Shown: positions 34,330 to 40,403 of the stretch, in pieces
How positions within the stretch are numbered: position 1 is the first letter of the stretch
How the letters are laid out: every line of letters begins with the position of its first letter
Source of the DNA: Candidatus Levyibacteriota bacterium
Lineage (GTDB): Bacteria > Patescibacteria > Microgenomatia > Levybacterales > UBA12049
Direction: 5' to 3'
DNA length: 64,000 bases
NCBI GenBank assembly: GCA_016182425.1
Contig: JACPGP010000014.1
Coordinates: 42,593 to 106,592 of the forward strand
The notes under the pieces: generated by a model
Told to the model about the DNA's origin: nothing
Seen by the model: only the letters and a program-made list of their open reading frames with translations
Database searches by the model: none
Translations under genes and position numbers: made by a program

Positions 34330-34432
34330 CCCGCCTGCACTGGCCGATTGGCTCAGTTGGTTAGAGCGCTTCATTCACATTGAAGAGGTCGGAGGTTCGA
34401 ATCCTCCATCGGCCACAGTTACGGCGGGCAGG
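34330..34432 (+). other. 103-base insert in tRNA-Val carrying a second tRNA
   Basis: The boundaries are unambiguous from the reconstructed outer tRNA. Inverted repeats flank the inner tRNA: CCCGCC (34330-34335) faces GGCGGG (34423-34428), and ACT (34339-34341) faces AGT (34417-34419), extending the inner acceptor helix. The 3' edge, CAGTTACGGCGGGCAGG (34416-34432), recurs in ileS at 30616-30631 with one base missing, suggesting a dispersed palindromic element. No group I intron core or open frame could fit. Confidence 0.7.
34342..34415 (+). tRNA. tRNA-Val(CAC), complete, nested in another tRNA-Val
   Basis: A full 74-base cloverleaf: acceptor GGCCGAT/ATCGGCC, D arm GCTC/GAGC, anticodon stem CTTCA/TGAAG with loop TTCACAT (anticodon CAC at 34376-34378), variable AGGTC, T arm GGAGG/CCTCC with TTCGAAT, discriminator A. 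All stems pair perfectly. CCA is not encoded. Same anticodon as the interrupted outer tRNA but with different stems, so it is not a simple duplicate. Confidence 0.92.
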
Positions 34433-34488
34433 GCGTTGCATTCACATTGCAAAGGTCCCAAGTTCAAATCTTGGTGCGCCCACAAATT

Positions 34489-35121
34489 TTATTGCTTGTG
34501 AACCACTAAAAGCATACCTTTTTTTAGAAAAATTTCTGCCTTGTTTTCTATGAGCATATTGCTGATGCCGCGGGTGGTACCAAAGGAAAGCGTTGCGTTT
34601 GATAATTTATACGCAAGATTTTTGGTTGTGAGGCCATGAGAGTTAATAATTGGAATAATTGATACTGTGTCACCTTTTTTGCCAGTTAGTTCAATTTTCT
34701 TATGTACAATATACATATTTTGATTGCCTTCGATAATTCGTATATTGGTTTTGGAAAATTGCTTTTGAGAGAGCATAAGGATTGTTGCGAGCATGTGGTC
34801 AATGCGCGTTCCAAGCATACCAGTAATAACAATATCGCTGCAGCCATGTTTTACTGCGTATAAAAGTGCTAGTTCTGCATCGGTATTATCTTTTTTTGTT
34901 GGAAAGGAGATAAACTTTACATGTTTTTTCTCAAGTGTTTTTTTTAGTTGGGCAGAAATGGAATCCATATCACCAAGAATAACGTGCGGAGTAATGCCCA
35001 AATTAATTGCGTGTTTTACACCGCCATCACAGCCGATGACAAGGGTTTGATCATCAATAACATTTTTGATACGTGATACGTCTGTTCGATCGCCATTAAG
35101 AAAAATAATTGCTTTTTTCAT
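34489..35121 (-). CDS. thiN: Thiamine pyrophosphokinase
   Basis: Converts thiamine to thiamine diphosphate (TPP). Seen: VIGCDGGVKHAINLGITPHVILGDMDSI, the FPTKKDNTDAELALLYAVKHG block, and GTRIDHMLATILML, matching the catalytic domain, then the beta-barrel thiamine-binding domain with TTKNLAYKLSNATLSFGTTRGISN. About 211 residues from ATG 35121 (MKKAIIFLNGD). That start overlaps the stop of the upstream hydrolase as ATGA, and the longer frame has an unlikely N-terminus. Last gene of the TPP-riboswitch operon. Confidence 0.92.
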   Translation of the reverse strand: MKKAIIFLNGDRTDVSRIKNVIDDQTLVIGCDGGVKHAINLGITPHVILGDMDSISAQLKKTLEKKHVKFISFPTKKDNTDAELALLYAVKHGCSDIVITGMLGTRIDHMLATILMLSQKQFSKTNIRIIEGNQNMYIVHKKIELTGKKGDTVSIIPIINSHGLTTKNLAYKLSNATLSFGTTRGISNMLIENKAEIFLKKGMLLVVHKQ

Positions 35122-35819
35122 GATTCGATCCATGTTTTGACTAGTGCTGCAATGTTTTTCCATCGTTTACCAAGTAAAGCGCCGACATGGCTTACCCCGC
35201 TAAACTGAAAATAATCAGCGTTATAATGCAATGCAATTTTTCTGCTTACCTCGGGTTTAATATCAACGTCATTTGCTCCAGCAATTACCAAAACTTTTGT
35301 TTGAATTTTTTTCCTGTCTATTGGCAAGCCGCTTCGCAGCTCTTTTATAACTTTTCCCGATTCATCTCGCCACTTCTTATGCGCAAGGAGTATTGTTTTT
35401 TTATCTGCCTCTGGCATACAGGCGATCGTATCTTGGAGGGTGGACTCGGTGCTCCATCTTATGACATCTGGCACATACTTGTATTTTTTAGTGGGCCAAG
35501 GGGGAACGCTGTTTACCAGTACAATTCCAGCTACAGGCGCAATTTCCCCAATTTTTTGCGCCAGAAATCCACCCATGCTTGCCCCAATAATATATGGTTT
35601 TTGAGATAGTTTGTCGACTAAATTTTGTAATTGTTCGACGTAATCAAAAATACCAACATCGGCTAATTGTTTGTTGTTAACTGTCAATGTTGGATTGTAA
35701 ACAGAGTATCCAAAAAAAACAAAATATTTTTTCCAGTATGCCCATTCCCATCCGCCGCCACCGGCTCCGTGTATAAAAATAATTGGCGGTTTTTTAAGAG
35801 TATTTATTTTCTGTGCCAT
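35118..35819 (-). CDS. Alpha/beta hydrolase of the thiamine operon
   Basis: A 233-residue alpha/beta hydrolase: oxyanion region FIHGAGGGGWEW (residues 15-26), nucleophile elbow GASMGGFLAQ (Ser near 80), AGANDVDI with the acid, and GVSHVGALLGKRW with the catalytic His. It lies between the permease (16-base overlap) and thiN (4-base overlap) in a TPP-regulated operon, so it may process an imported thiamine derivative. It is not related to the known HMP or amidohydrolase salvage enzymes that I can recognise. Confidence 0.78.
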   Translation of the reverse strand: MAQKINTLKKPPIIFIHGAGGGGWEWAYWKKYFVFFGYSVYNPTLTVNNKQLADVGIFDYVEQLQNLVDKLSQKPYIIGASMGGFLAQKIGEIAPVAGIVLVNSVPPWPTKKYKYVPDVIRWSTESTLQDTIACMPEADKKTILLAHKKWRDESGKVIKELRSGLPIDRKKIQTKVLVIAGANDVDIKPEVSRKIALHYNADYFQFSGVSHVGALLGKRWKNIAALVKTWIES

Positions 35820-36559
35820 GGTAAAAGCAGTTTTTCGACAATACTGACAATGGCAAAAAGCAGAAGGCTTAAAAAAGTTGTCACAAAAATGGTGGCAAAA
35901 ACCAGAGAAATGGCATAGGCATTGGCAGCAGTCTGAATAAAAACACCCAAACCCTTTTCAGCGCCAACATATTCTCCAACCATTGCTCCGGTAATACTGT
36001 ACGTTACGGCAATTTTAAGACCTGAAAAAAATGCAGGAAGTGCGGAGGGAAATTTAAGCAATCGCATGGTATCTATGTAAGACGCTCTCATACTCCTAAA
36101 AAGCTTCAGAAGCTCTGGATCAATGCGGGAAAATCCATCAGACATGGCAATGGCGATTGGGAAATAGCAAAAAAGCGTTACTACAACCACTTTTGACCAA
36201 ATGTCAAATCCAAGCCAGATAAGAAGCAGTGGCGCTAGGGCGATAATGGGGATGGTTTGTGAGGTTACCAAAAGTGGGTACAGTGTACGTCGGATAAAAA
36301 TGGATGTATCGAGTAACACTGCGGTGCCAATGCCAATAACAATTGCCACAACAATGCCAATAATAGTTTCTAGTATTGTTTGCTGTATGTGAGGAAGAAA
36401 AATTTGCCAGTTTCGTAAAAACGCCTGCAGGATATTAGAAGGGGAAGGAAGAATTTGATTACTGACATGTGTCGCAGAAACAAATAATTCCCATAGTAAA
36501 AGTAGGGCGATAAAAAGGACAAAGGCAGGACCAATGGTACTAATAGTTTTTAGATTCAT
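35804..36559 (-). CDS. thiX: ABC transporter permease, ThiX/SsuC type
   Basis: Membrane subunit of a binding-protein-dependent importer. About six helices; the cytoplasmic coupling loop ...SFSRIDPELLKLFRSMRASYIDTMRLLKFPSALPAFFSGLKIAV... carries the EAA-like motif of the taurine/nitrate/thiamine-pyrimidine permeases. 251 residues. Translated directly after the ATPase (one-base gap) under a TPP riboswitch, so a thiamine or thiamine-precursor importer is inferred. Confidence 0.85.
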   Translation of the reverse strand: MNLKTISTIGPAFVLFIALLLLWELFVSATHVSNQILPSPSNILQAFLRNWQIFLPHIQQTILETIIGIVVAIVIGIGTAVLLDTSIFIRRTLYPLLVTSQTIPIIALAPLLLIWLGFDIWSKVVVVTLFCYFPIAIAMSDGFSRIDPELLKLFRSMRASYIDTMRLLKFPSALPAFFSGLKIAVTYSITGAMVGEYVGAEKGLGVFIQTAANAYAISLVFATIFVTTFLSLLLFAIVSIVEKLLLPWHRK

Positions 36560-36560
36560 A

Positions 36561-37289
36561 TCATTGTATGCTCAGTAGTAAGCGTTCTAAAGATTCTTCA
36601 ATGGCAATTACTTTTTTATCTTTTAGAAACTCGCGTTTTCGCGGTCTGGATAGATCAATATTTACTTCTTTTATAATAGTCGCAGGGCTACTACTTAACA
36701 CATAGATTCTGTCAGAAAGAAGAATTGCTTCCCAAATATCATGCGTGACAAATAACACACTCGATTTATATGTTTGCCATAAGTTAAGAAGCCACATTTG
36801 CATGGAAAGGCGAGTTAGCGCATCAAGCGCCCCAAATGGTTCATCCATAAGGAGAAATTGATTATTAAACAGGACAGTTCGTAAAAGTGCCACCCGTTGC
36901 GCCATGCCACCCGATAGTGTATGGGGGTAATAGTTGGCATACTCAGACAGCTTGAATTTTTTAAGCATATCATATGCAAGTTGGCGTGCCTTTTTTTCTG
37001 AAACTTGTCGCAAAGTGAGCCCTAGCATGACGTTTTCCAGCGTTGTTTTCCAGGGCAAGAGTAAGGGTTTTTGCAGCATGTAGCCTGGGATTTTATCAAT
37101 GTGTACTGTTCCTGCAGTTTCTTTTTCTAAACCCGCAATAATATTAAGTATTGTTGTTTTTCCGCAACCACTTGGTCCGATAATGCTGACAAATTCTCCT
37201 TGATTAATATATAGGGACAGAGAAGAAAAAACTGCCTTTTTGTCAAACGTTTTTGACAGGTTTTGGATAACAAGTTTTGGGTGGCCCAT
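36561..37289 (-). CDS. thiZ: ABC transporter ATP-binding protein, ThiZ type
   Basis: Energises the importer with the neighbouring permease. Walker A GPSGCGKTT (near residue 38), Q-loop YMLQKPLLLPWKT, signature LSGGMAQRVALLR, Walker B FLLMDEPFGALD and switch His in FVTHDIWEAILL are all intact. 242 residues, the size of the SsuB/TauB/ThiZ group, whose subfamilies are hard to separate by sequence; the riboswitch sets the substrate class. Confidence 0.88.
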   Translation of the reverse strand: MGHPKLVIQNLSKTFDKKAVFSSLSLYINQGEFVSIIGPSGCGKTTILNIIAGLEKETAGTVHIDKIPGYMLQKPLLLPWKTTLENVMLGLTLRQVSEKKARQLAYDMLKKFKLSEYANYYPHTLSGGMAQRVALLRTVLFNNQFLLMDEPFGALDALTRLSMQMWLLNLWQTYKSSVLFVTHDIWEAILLSDRIYVLSSSPATIIKEVNIDLSRPRKREFLKDKKVIAIEESLERLLLSIQ

Positions 37290-37300
37290 GAGGTATTACA

Positions 37301-38338
37301 TTATTGAATAAATTGGTTTGTATACAAACTTTTGTAATCAAGCGTTGTCACTGCCGAACCTGATGCATCTTTAATTTGACCGGTAGACAGAATGAATTTT
37401 GGAAAATCGGTCCATGCTTTTTCGTCTTGCACACCCCAGGGTTTGCCAGGGTCGCTGTAACGAGGACTTAAGTATTTTTGACTGTCAATGACAAACGCGG
37501 GGTCGTCAAATGTGCCCTTTTGCACGCTGTCAATAAGAATTTTGGCCGATTCTTCGGGGTTTTTTATAGCAAAGTTATATCCTTTGGCAGTCGCTTTGAT
37601 GAACCTTCTTAAAACTTCAGACTTTTCTTTTATCTGTGTAGGCCCAGAGATAAAGACCGGTGTGTAGTAGTCGGGAATGCCGTATTGCACAAGAGAGAGT
37701 GAGACAAGTTTTACTCCCTGCCGCTTTGCTTGCACACCGGTCCAGCCGTCAAAAATCCAGGCGAAATCAATTTTTTTGGTTTCCAGCGCTTTAATACCGT
37801 CTATATCCAAAAGTACTGTTTTAAAATCCCCTTTTCCGCCGTTTTTCTTAATCATCTCCGAAATGACCGCGTTTTCAAACGGAGCGCCAAATCCGCCATA
37901 TATTTTTCCATCTAAATCTTTGGGAGTTTTTATACCATAATTTTCAAGTGCCACAAGAGAAGATGTATTGTGAGCAATAATTGCCGCAATCGAAACAACT
38001 TTATTTCCTGCTGCAACTGAAGATACAACGCCTTCTGTGTAGGAAATACCAATATCTGCTTTTTTTGTGGACACCAGTACTTCTGGAGAGACATTTCCGG
38101 AATATGGCAAAATTTTTACTTCAATTCCTTCGTTTTTGTAGTACCCTTTTTTTTGCGCCACATAGATACCTGTATGATTGGTGTTTGGCGTATAGTCTGG
38201 GGCAAGTGTTACCGTTGTTAGCTTTGGTGCTTCTGCTTCTGGTTTTGCAGGTTTTTTATTTTGTAACAAAAATAATCCTACCAAGCCAAGAAGAACAATA
38301 AGTGTTGCAAAAATGTATTTTATAGGTAGTTTTTTCAT
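37301..38338 (-). CDS. thiY: NMT1/THI5-like substrate-binding protein, ThiY type
   Basis: Extracytoplasmic receptor for thiamine or its pyrimidine moiety. An N-terminal membrane helix (residues 8-25) anchors it; there is no lipobox Cys. The mature part starts TVTLAPDYTPNTNHTGIYVAQKKGYYKNEGI, the hallmark opening of NMT1/THI5 proteins, with ADIGISYTEGVVSSVAAG and a domain-linking IKALETKKIDFAWIFDGW following. 345 residues. Its ATG begins just after the TPP aptamer, whose last stem contains the AGG preceding the start. Confidence 0.9.
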   Translation of the reverse strand: MKKLPIKYIFATLIVLLGLVGLFLLQNKKPAKPEAEAPKLTTVTLAPDYTPNTNHTGIYVAQKKGYYKNEGIEVKILPYSGNVSPEVLVSTKKADIGISYTEGVVSSVAAGNKVVSIAAIIAHNTSSLVALENYGIKTPKDLDGKIYGGFGAPFENAVISEMIKKNGGKGDFKTVLLDIDGIKALETKKIDFAWIFDGWTGVQAKRQGVKLVSLSLVQYGIPDYYTPVFISGPTQIKEKSEVLRRFIKATAKGYNFAIKNPEESAKILIDSVQKGTFDDPAFVIDSQKYLSPRYSDPGKPWGVQDEKAWTDFPKFILSTGQIKDASGSAVTTLDYKSLYTNQFIQ

Positions 38339-38340
38339 TT

Positions 38341-38445
38341 CCTACGCCGGTATTACCCGAACAGGTTCAATGGGTCGTCGCCTTTTAGCGAACCTCTCAG
38401 CCTTCCCGATTAAGTCGGGATTCAAGCTCCCCACAAGGAGTTTAT
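38341..38445 (-). promoter_or_regulatory. TPP riboswitch
   Basis: Read on the minus strand, the conserved TPP aptamer parts appear in order: GGGGAGC, CTGAGAGG, GAACCTG, GGGTAATACCGGCGTAGG. A stable side hairpin (ATCCCGACTTAATCGGGA) fills the variable P3 arm. The final P1 strand runs into the thiY start (GTAGGAAATG), so TPP binding would hide the ribosome entry region: translational OFF control without a separate terminator. It regulates the whole thiYZX-hydrolase-thiN operon. Confidence 0.95.
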
Positions 38446-38477
38446 CATAAACTGATAGAAACGCAAGGACCTATAGT

Positions 38478-38506
38478 TTGATTTTCTTTTCAAAAAATGA
38501 TATACT
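38478..38506 (+). promoter_or_regulatory. Promoter of the unknown three-gene operon
   Basis: TTGATT (38478-38483), a 17-base spacer and TATACT (38501-38506). The expected start near 38513 lies about four bases before ATG 38517, which rules out the upstream TTG at 38478 as start codon. Confidence 0.68.
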
Positions 38507-38516
38507 TTTTCCTATT

Positions 38517-38951
38517 ATGCAAAATCCCGAACGAGAACGTTATTATGCAGAAATAGATCAGAGAATGGGTAATATGGTGAGAAATGTTGCTTCTCGATAT
38601 AAGCTTCCTGATGCTGTTTTAGTTTTAACTCGATTTCAAGAAGAGGTATGGATTCAGGGTATGCGCGTTGCGTATCTGGATGAGAGGACAATAATGACAC
38701 AGTCACTTGGATTTCGTCTTAATGCAGGAGAGCATTTGGAAATGTTGTCATTTGTAGACATGTTTTCTAATTTTTCGTTAGTCTGTGATCAGGAGTTTGT
38801 CCATGCACTAAGAGGGGATGTCATTACCTTTTTGGATGATTTGGGAAGTGGGCATTATAGATTAAAGAGATTACAAAAAGAGGCGTTGGATGTATATGTT
38901 CCAAGTGCGCGTTCAGCTTCTTGGTCTGATGTAGAGTTACCGGGGCCTTAA
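38517..38951 (+). CDS. Hypothetical protein, first of three
   Basis: A soluble 144-residue protein of no family I recognise. It has no signal peptide or membrane helix. The N-terminal half is helical and charged (ERERYYAEIDQRMGNMVRNVA), the middle has strand-like stretches (VLVLTRFQEEVWIQGMRVAYL), and the acidic C-terminus ends DVELPGP. It is the head of a tight operon (gaps of 4 and 12 bases) driven by a good promoter, with a nearly leaderless start. Confidence 0.6.
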   Translation: MQNPERERYYAEIDQRMGNMVRNVASRYKLPDAVLVLTRFQEEVWIQGMRVAYLDERTIMTQSLGFRLNAGEHLEMLSFVDMFSNFSLVCDQEFVHALRGDVITFLDDLGSGHYRLKRLQKEALDVYVPSARSASWSDVELPGP

Positions 38952-38955
38952 TTTT

Positions 38956-39690
38956 ATGGGAGAACATGAAGATCACTTAAGACAACCTGGAATACTTACC
39001 TTTCGAGATGTATTTCTAGATAGGGCAGGTGCGCAACCTATACCTAGAGGTTATACTACACAAATTCAATTAGCTGGTTTACTGATTGGGTTTCACATAC
39101 CCGAAAATCTGTGGGAGGGCATCGCTTCATACGAGGATCAACTAACATGGGATGCTCGGGGGATAATTTACCTGTTACAACCTACTGCATCGCCTGTTCA
39201 AAGAACGTTTGGAGAGCTGTTTCTTCGTAAAGGTAAAGAGGTATATAATAAATTGGCAGATCAAGCCGAAAAAGCAAGGTACGAACGTGTTACGAGCCGA
39301 ATTCGTTTTGTTATTAATGGAGATTGGGAATGTTATGATGTGCAAGCTTGGTGGATGTTTGCACCATATCTTTTTGAGGCATTACGAACACATACGAAAT
39401 TACAGGGAAAAGCCATTTTTGATGAGGATGATGCGATTGCTAGAATAATTTTATGGGCAGAGGATGGTGAGTATAGAAGAGAAGAGAGGGGTGCTAGACG
39501 AGTCCATCTGAAAGGAGTAGAGTTTTTTAATGCATTTATGGATAATCCCTCCAATCCTATGGATATGTACAGATTAAGCACAAACCCAATAGGTAACACA
39601 CACGTTTTTACCCGTCAACAGGCAACACATGTTGCCCAAGAGTATTTACTAAAAGATAAGCGGTTTGATCCAGAAAGGGCGTTTACATAA
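38956..39690 (+). CDS. Hypothetical protein, second of three
   Basis: A soluble 244-residue protein, not recognised. No membrane helix, no Cys cluster and no known catalytic signature is visible. Aromatic- and Arg-rich segments (CYDVQAWWMFAPYLFEAL, RREERGARRVHLKGVEFFNAF) suggest a compact alpha/beta fold. The C-terminal HVFTRQQATHVAQEYLL stretch is helical. Codon use looks like the neighbours, so it is probably a real gene. Confidence 0.58.
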   Translation: MGEHEDHLRQPGILTFRDVFLDRAGAQPIPRGYTTQIQLAGLLIGFHIPENLWEGIASYEDQLTWDARGIIYLLQPTASPVQRTFGELFLRKGKEVYNKLADQAEKARYERVTSRIRFVINGDWECYDVQAWWMFAPYLFEALRTHTKLQGKAIFDEDDAIARIILWAEDGEYRREERGARRVHLKGVEFFNAFMDNPSNPMDMYRLSTNPIGNTHVFTRQQATHVAQEYLLKDKRFDPERAFT

Positions 39691-39702
39691 TCCAAAGTTT
39701 TT

Positions 39703-40344
39703 ATGGCAAATTACGAAGTTGAGGGTGTGGCTCGAAAACTTCGATACGAGGCCACCATGCATTTGCGGGGAAATGAAAATATTCGAAGGGCGCTTCGTTT
39801 TTTTTCGGTGCGAGAAGAAGGATTTGCCATGCGGGTTGGTGAATTTGAGAATGTCTGCCAGCGTCTTGGTTCTTTGATTGAGGGGGAGGATATCATCGAT
39901 CCGATGATTTATAAAAATGTGTCAAAATTAAAAAGTATGGTTGGCAGCAGAGAAGCACCTAAGACGCTTATTGAAAGTATTGAAAAATGTGAAGGTTTAC
40001 GCGAAGCAGGTGAATACGGAGAAACAGATAGAATAGCAAATGCACTTTCGCTAACAAATCAAAAAATATCTTCCGGAGAGTGGCCTTTTGTCCAACAAAT
40101 CACAGATGATCCTAACAAGCTTGCTTCAGCAGTGCTTATTGAGGGTTTTGGAATATACACAGAAAAACTGATGAATGAACCAGAACAGAGCGGTATGGAA
40201 AGGACAGTAGTTTTGGCCTTGGAGGAAGTTTTGCTTGAAAACTACCCCAACTCTGCTCTTTTGCAAGATGTTGTAGGATTTATGAAAGAAGAAAAGGCCG
40301 ATTTTGGCGAAGGCACTCAAGCTAGACTCGAAAGTTGGTCTTAA
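39703..40344 (+). CDS. Hypothetical protein, third of three
   Basis: A soluble, mostly helical, acidic 213-residue protein with no recognised domain. The start MANYEVEGVARKLRYEATMHLRG is followed by helices up to the final EEKADFGEGTQARLESW. It may work with the two preceding unknown proteins, since the three form one unit. Its end faces the convergent secreted-protein gene 59 bases away. Confidence 0.58.
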   Translation: MANYEVEGVARKLRYEATMHLRGNENIRRALRFFSVREEGFAMRVGEFENVCQRLGSLIEGEDIIDPMIYKNVSKLKSMVGSREAPKTLIESIEKCEGLREAGEYGETDRIANALSLTNQKISSGEWPFVQQITDDPNKLASAVLIEGFGIYTEKLMNEPEQSGMERTVVLALEEVLLENYPNSALLQDVVGFMKEEKADFGEGTQARLESWS

Positions 40345-40403
40345 TATATCTAACACTGCAAAAGCAGTGATAGCACCAACGAAGATGGTTAATAACAAAT
40401 CTT

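Larger units (their letters stand above)
34307..34482 (+). tRNA. tRNA-Val(CAC), interrupted in the D arm by a 103-base insert
   Basis: The 5' part (34307-34329) has acceptor GGGCGCA, TA, D-stem GCTC, loop AGTTGGTA and GA. The 3' part (34433-34482) supplies GC to finish the D stem, anticodon stem TTGCA/TGCAA with loop TTCACAT (anticodon CAC at 34443-34445), variable AGGTC, T arm CCAAG/CTTGG and acceptor TGCGCCC plus A. Removing 34330-34432 gives a perfect 73-base tRNA. Unspliced, GCTC can still pair with GGGC (34431-34434), leaving a 111-base D loop. CCA is not encoded. Whether it is functional is unknown. Confidence 0.8.

Noticed and set aside
34330..34432. Group I intron or archaeal-type bulge-helix-bulge intron in tRNA-Val
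   Set aside because: 103 bases are too few for a group I core, and the helix at the boundary (CCCGCC/GGCGGG, with 0 and 4 unpaired bases to the junctions) does not form a bulge-helix-bulge.
34181..34501. 106-codon plus-strand frame across the tRNA-Val locus
   Set aside because: It runs through both tRNAs and antisense to lepB; the tRNA structures explain the sequence.
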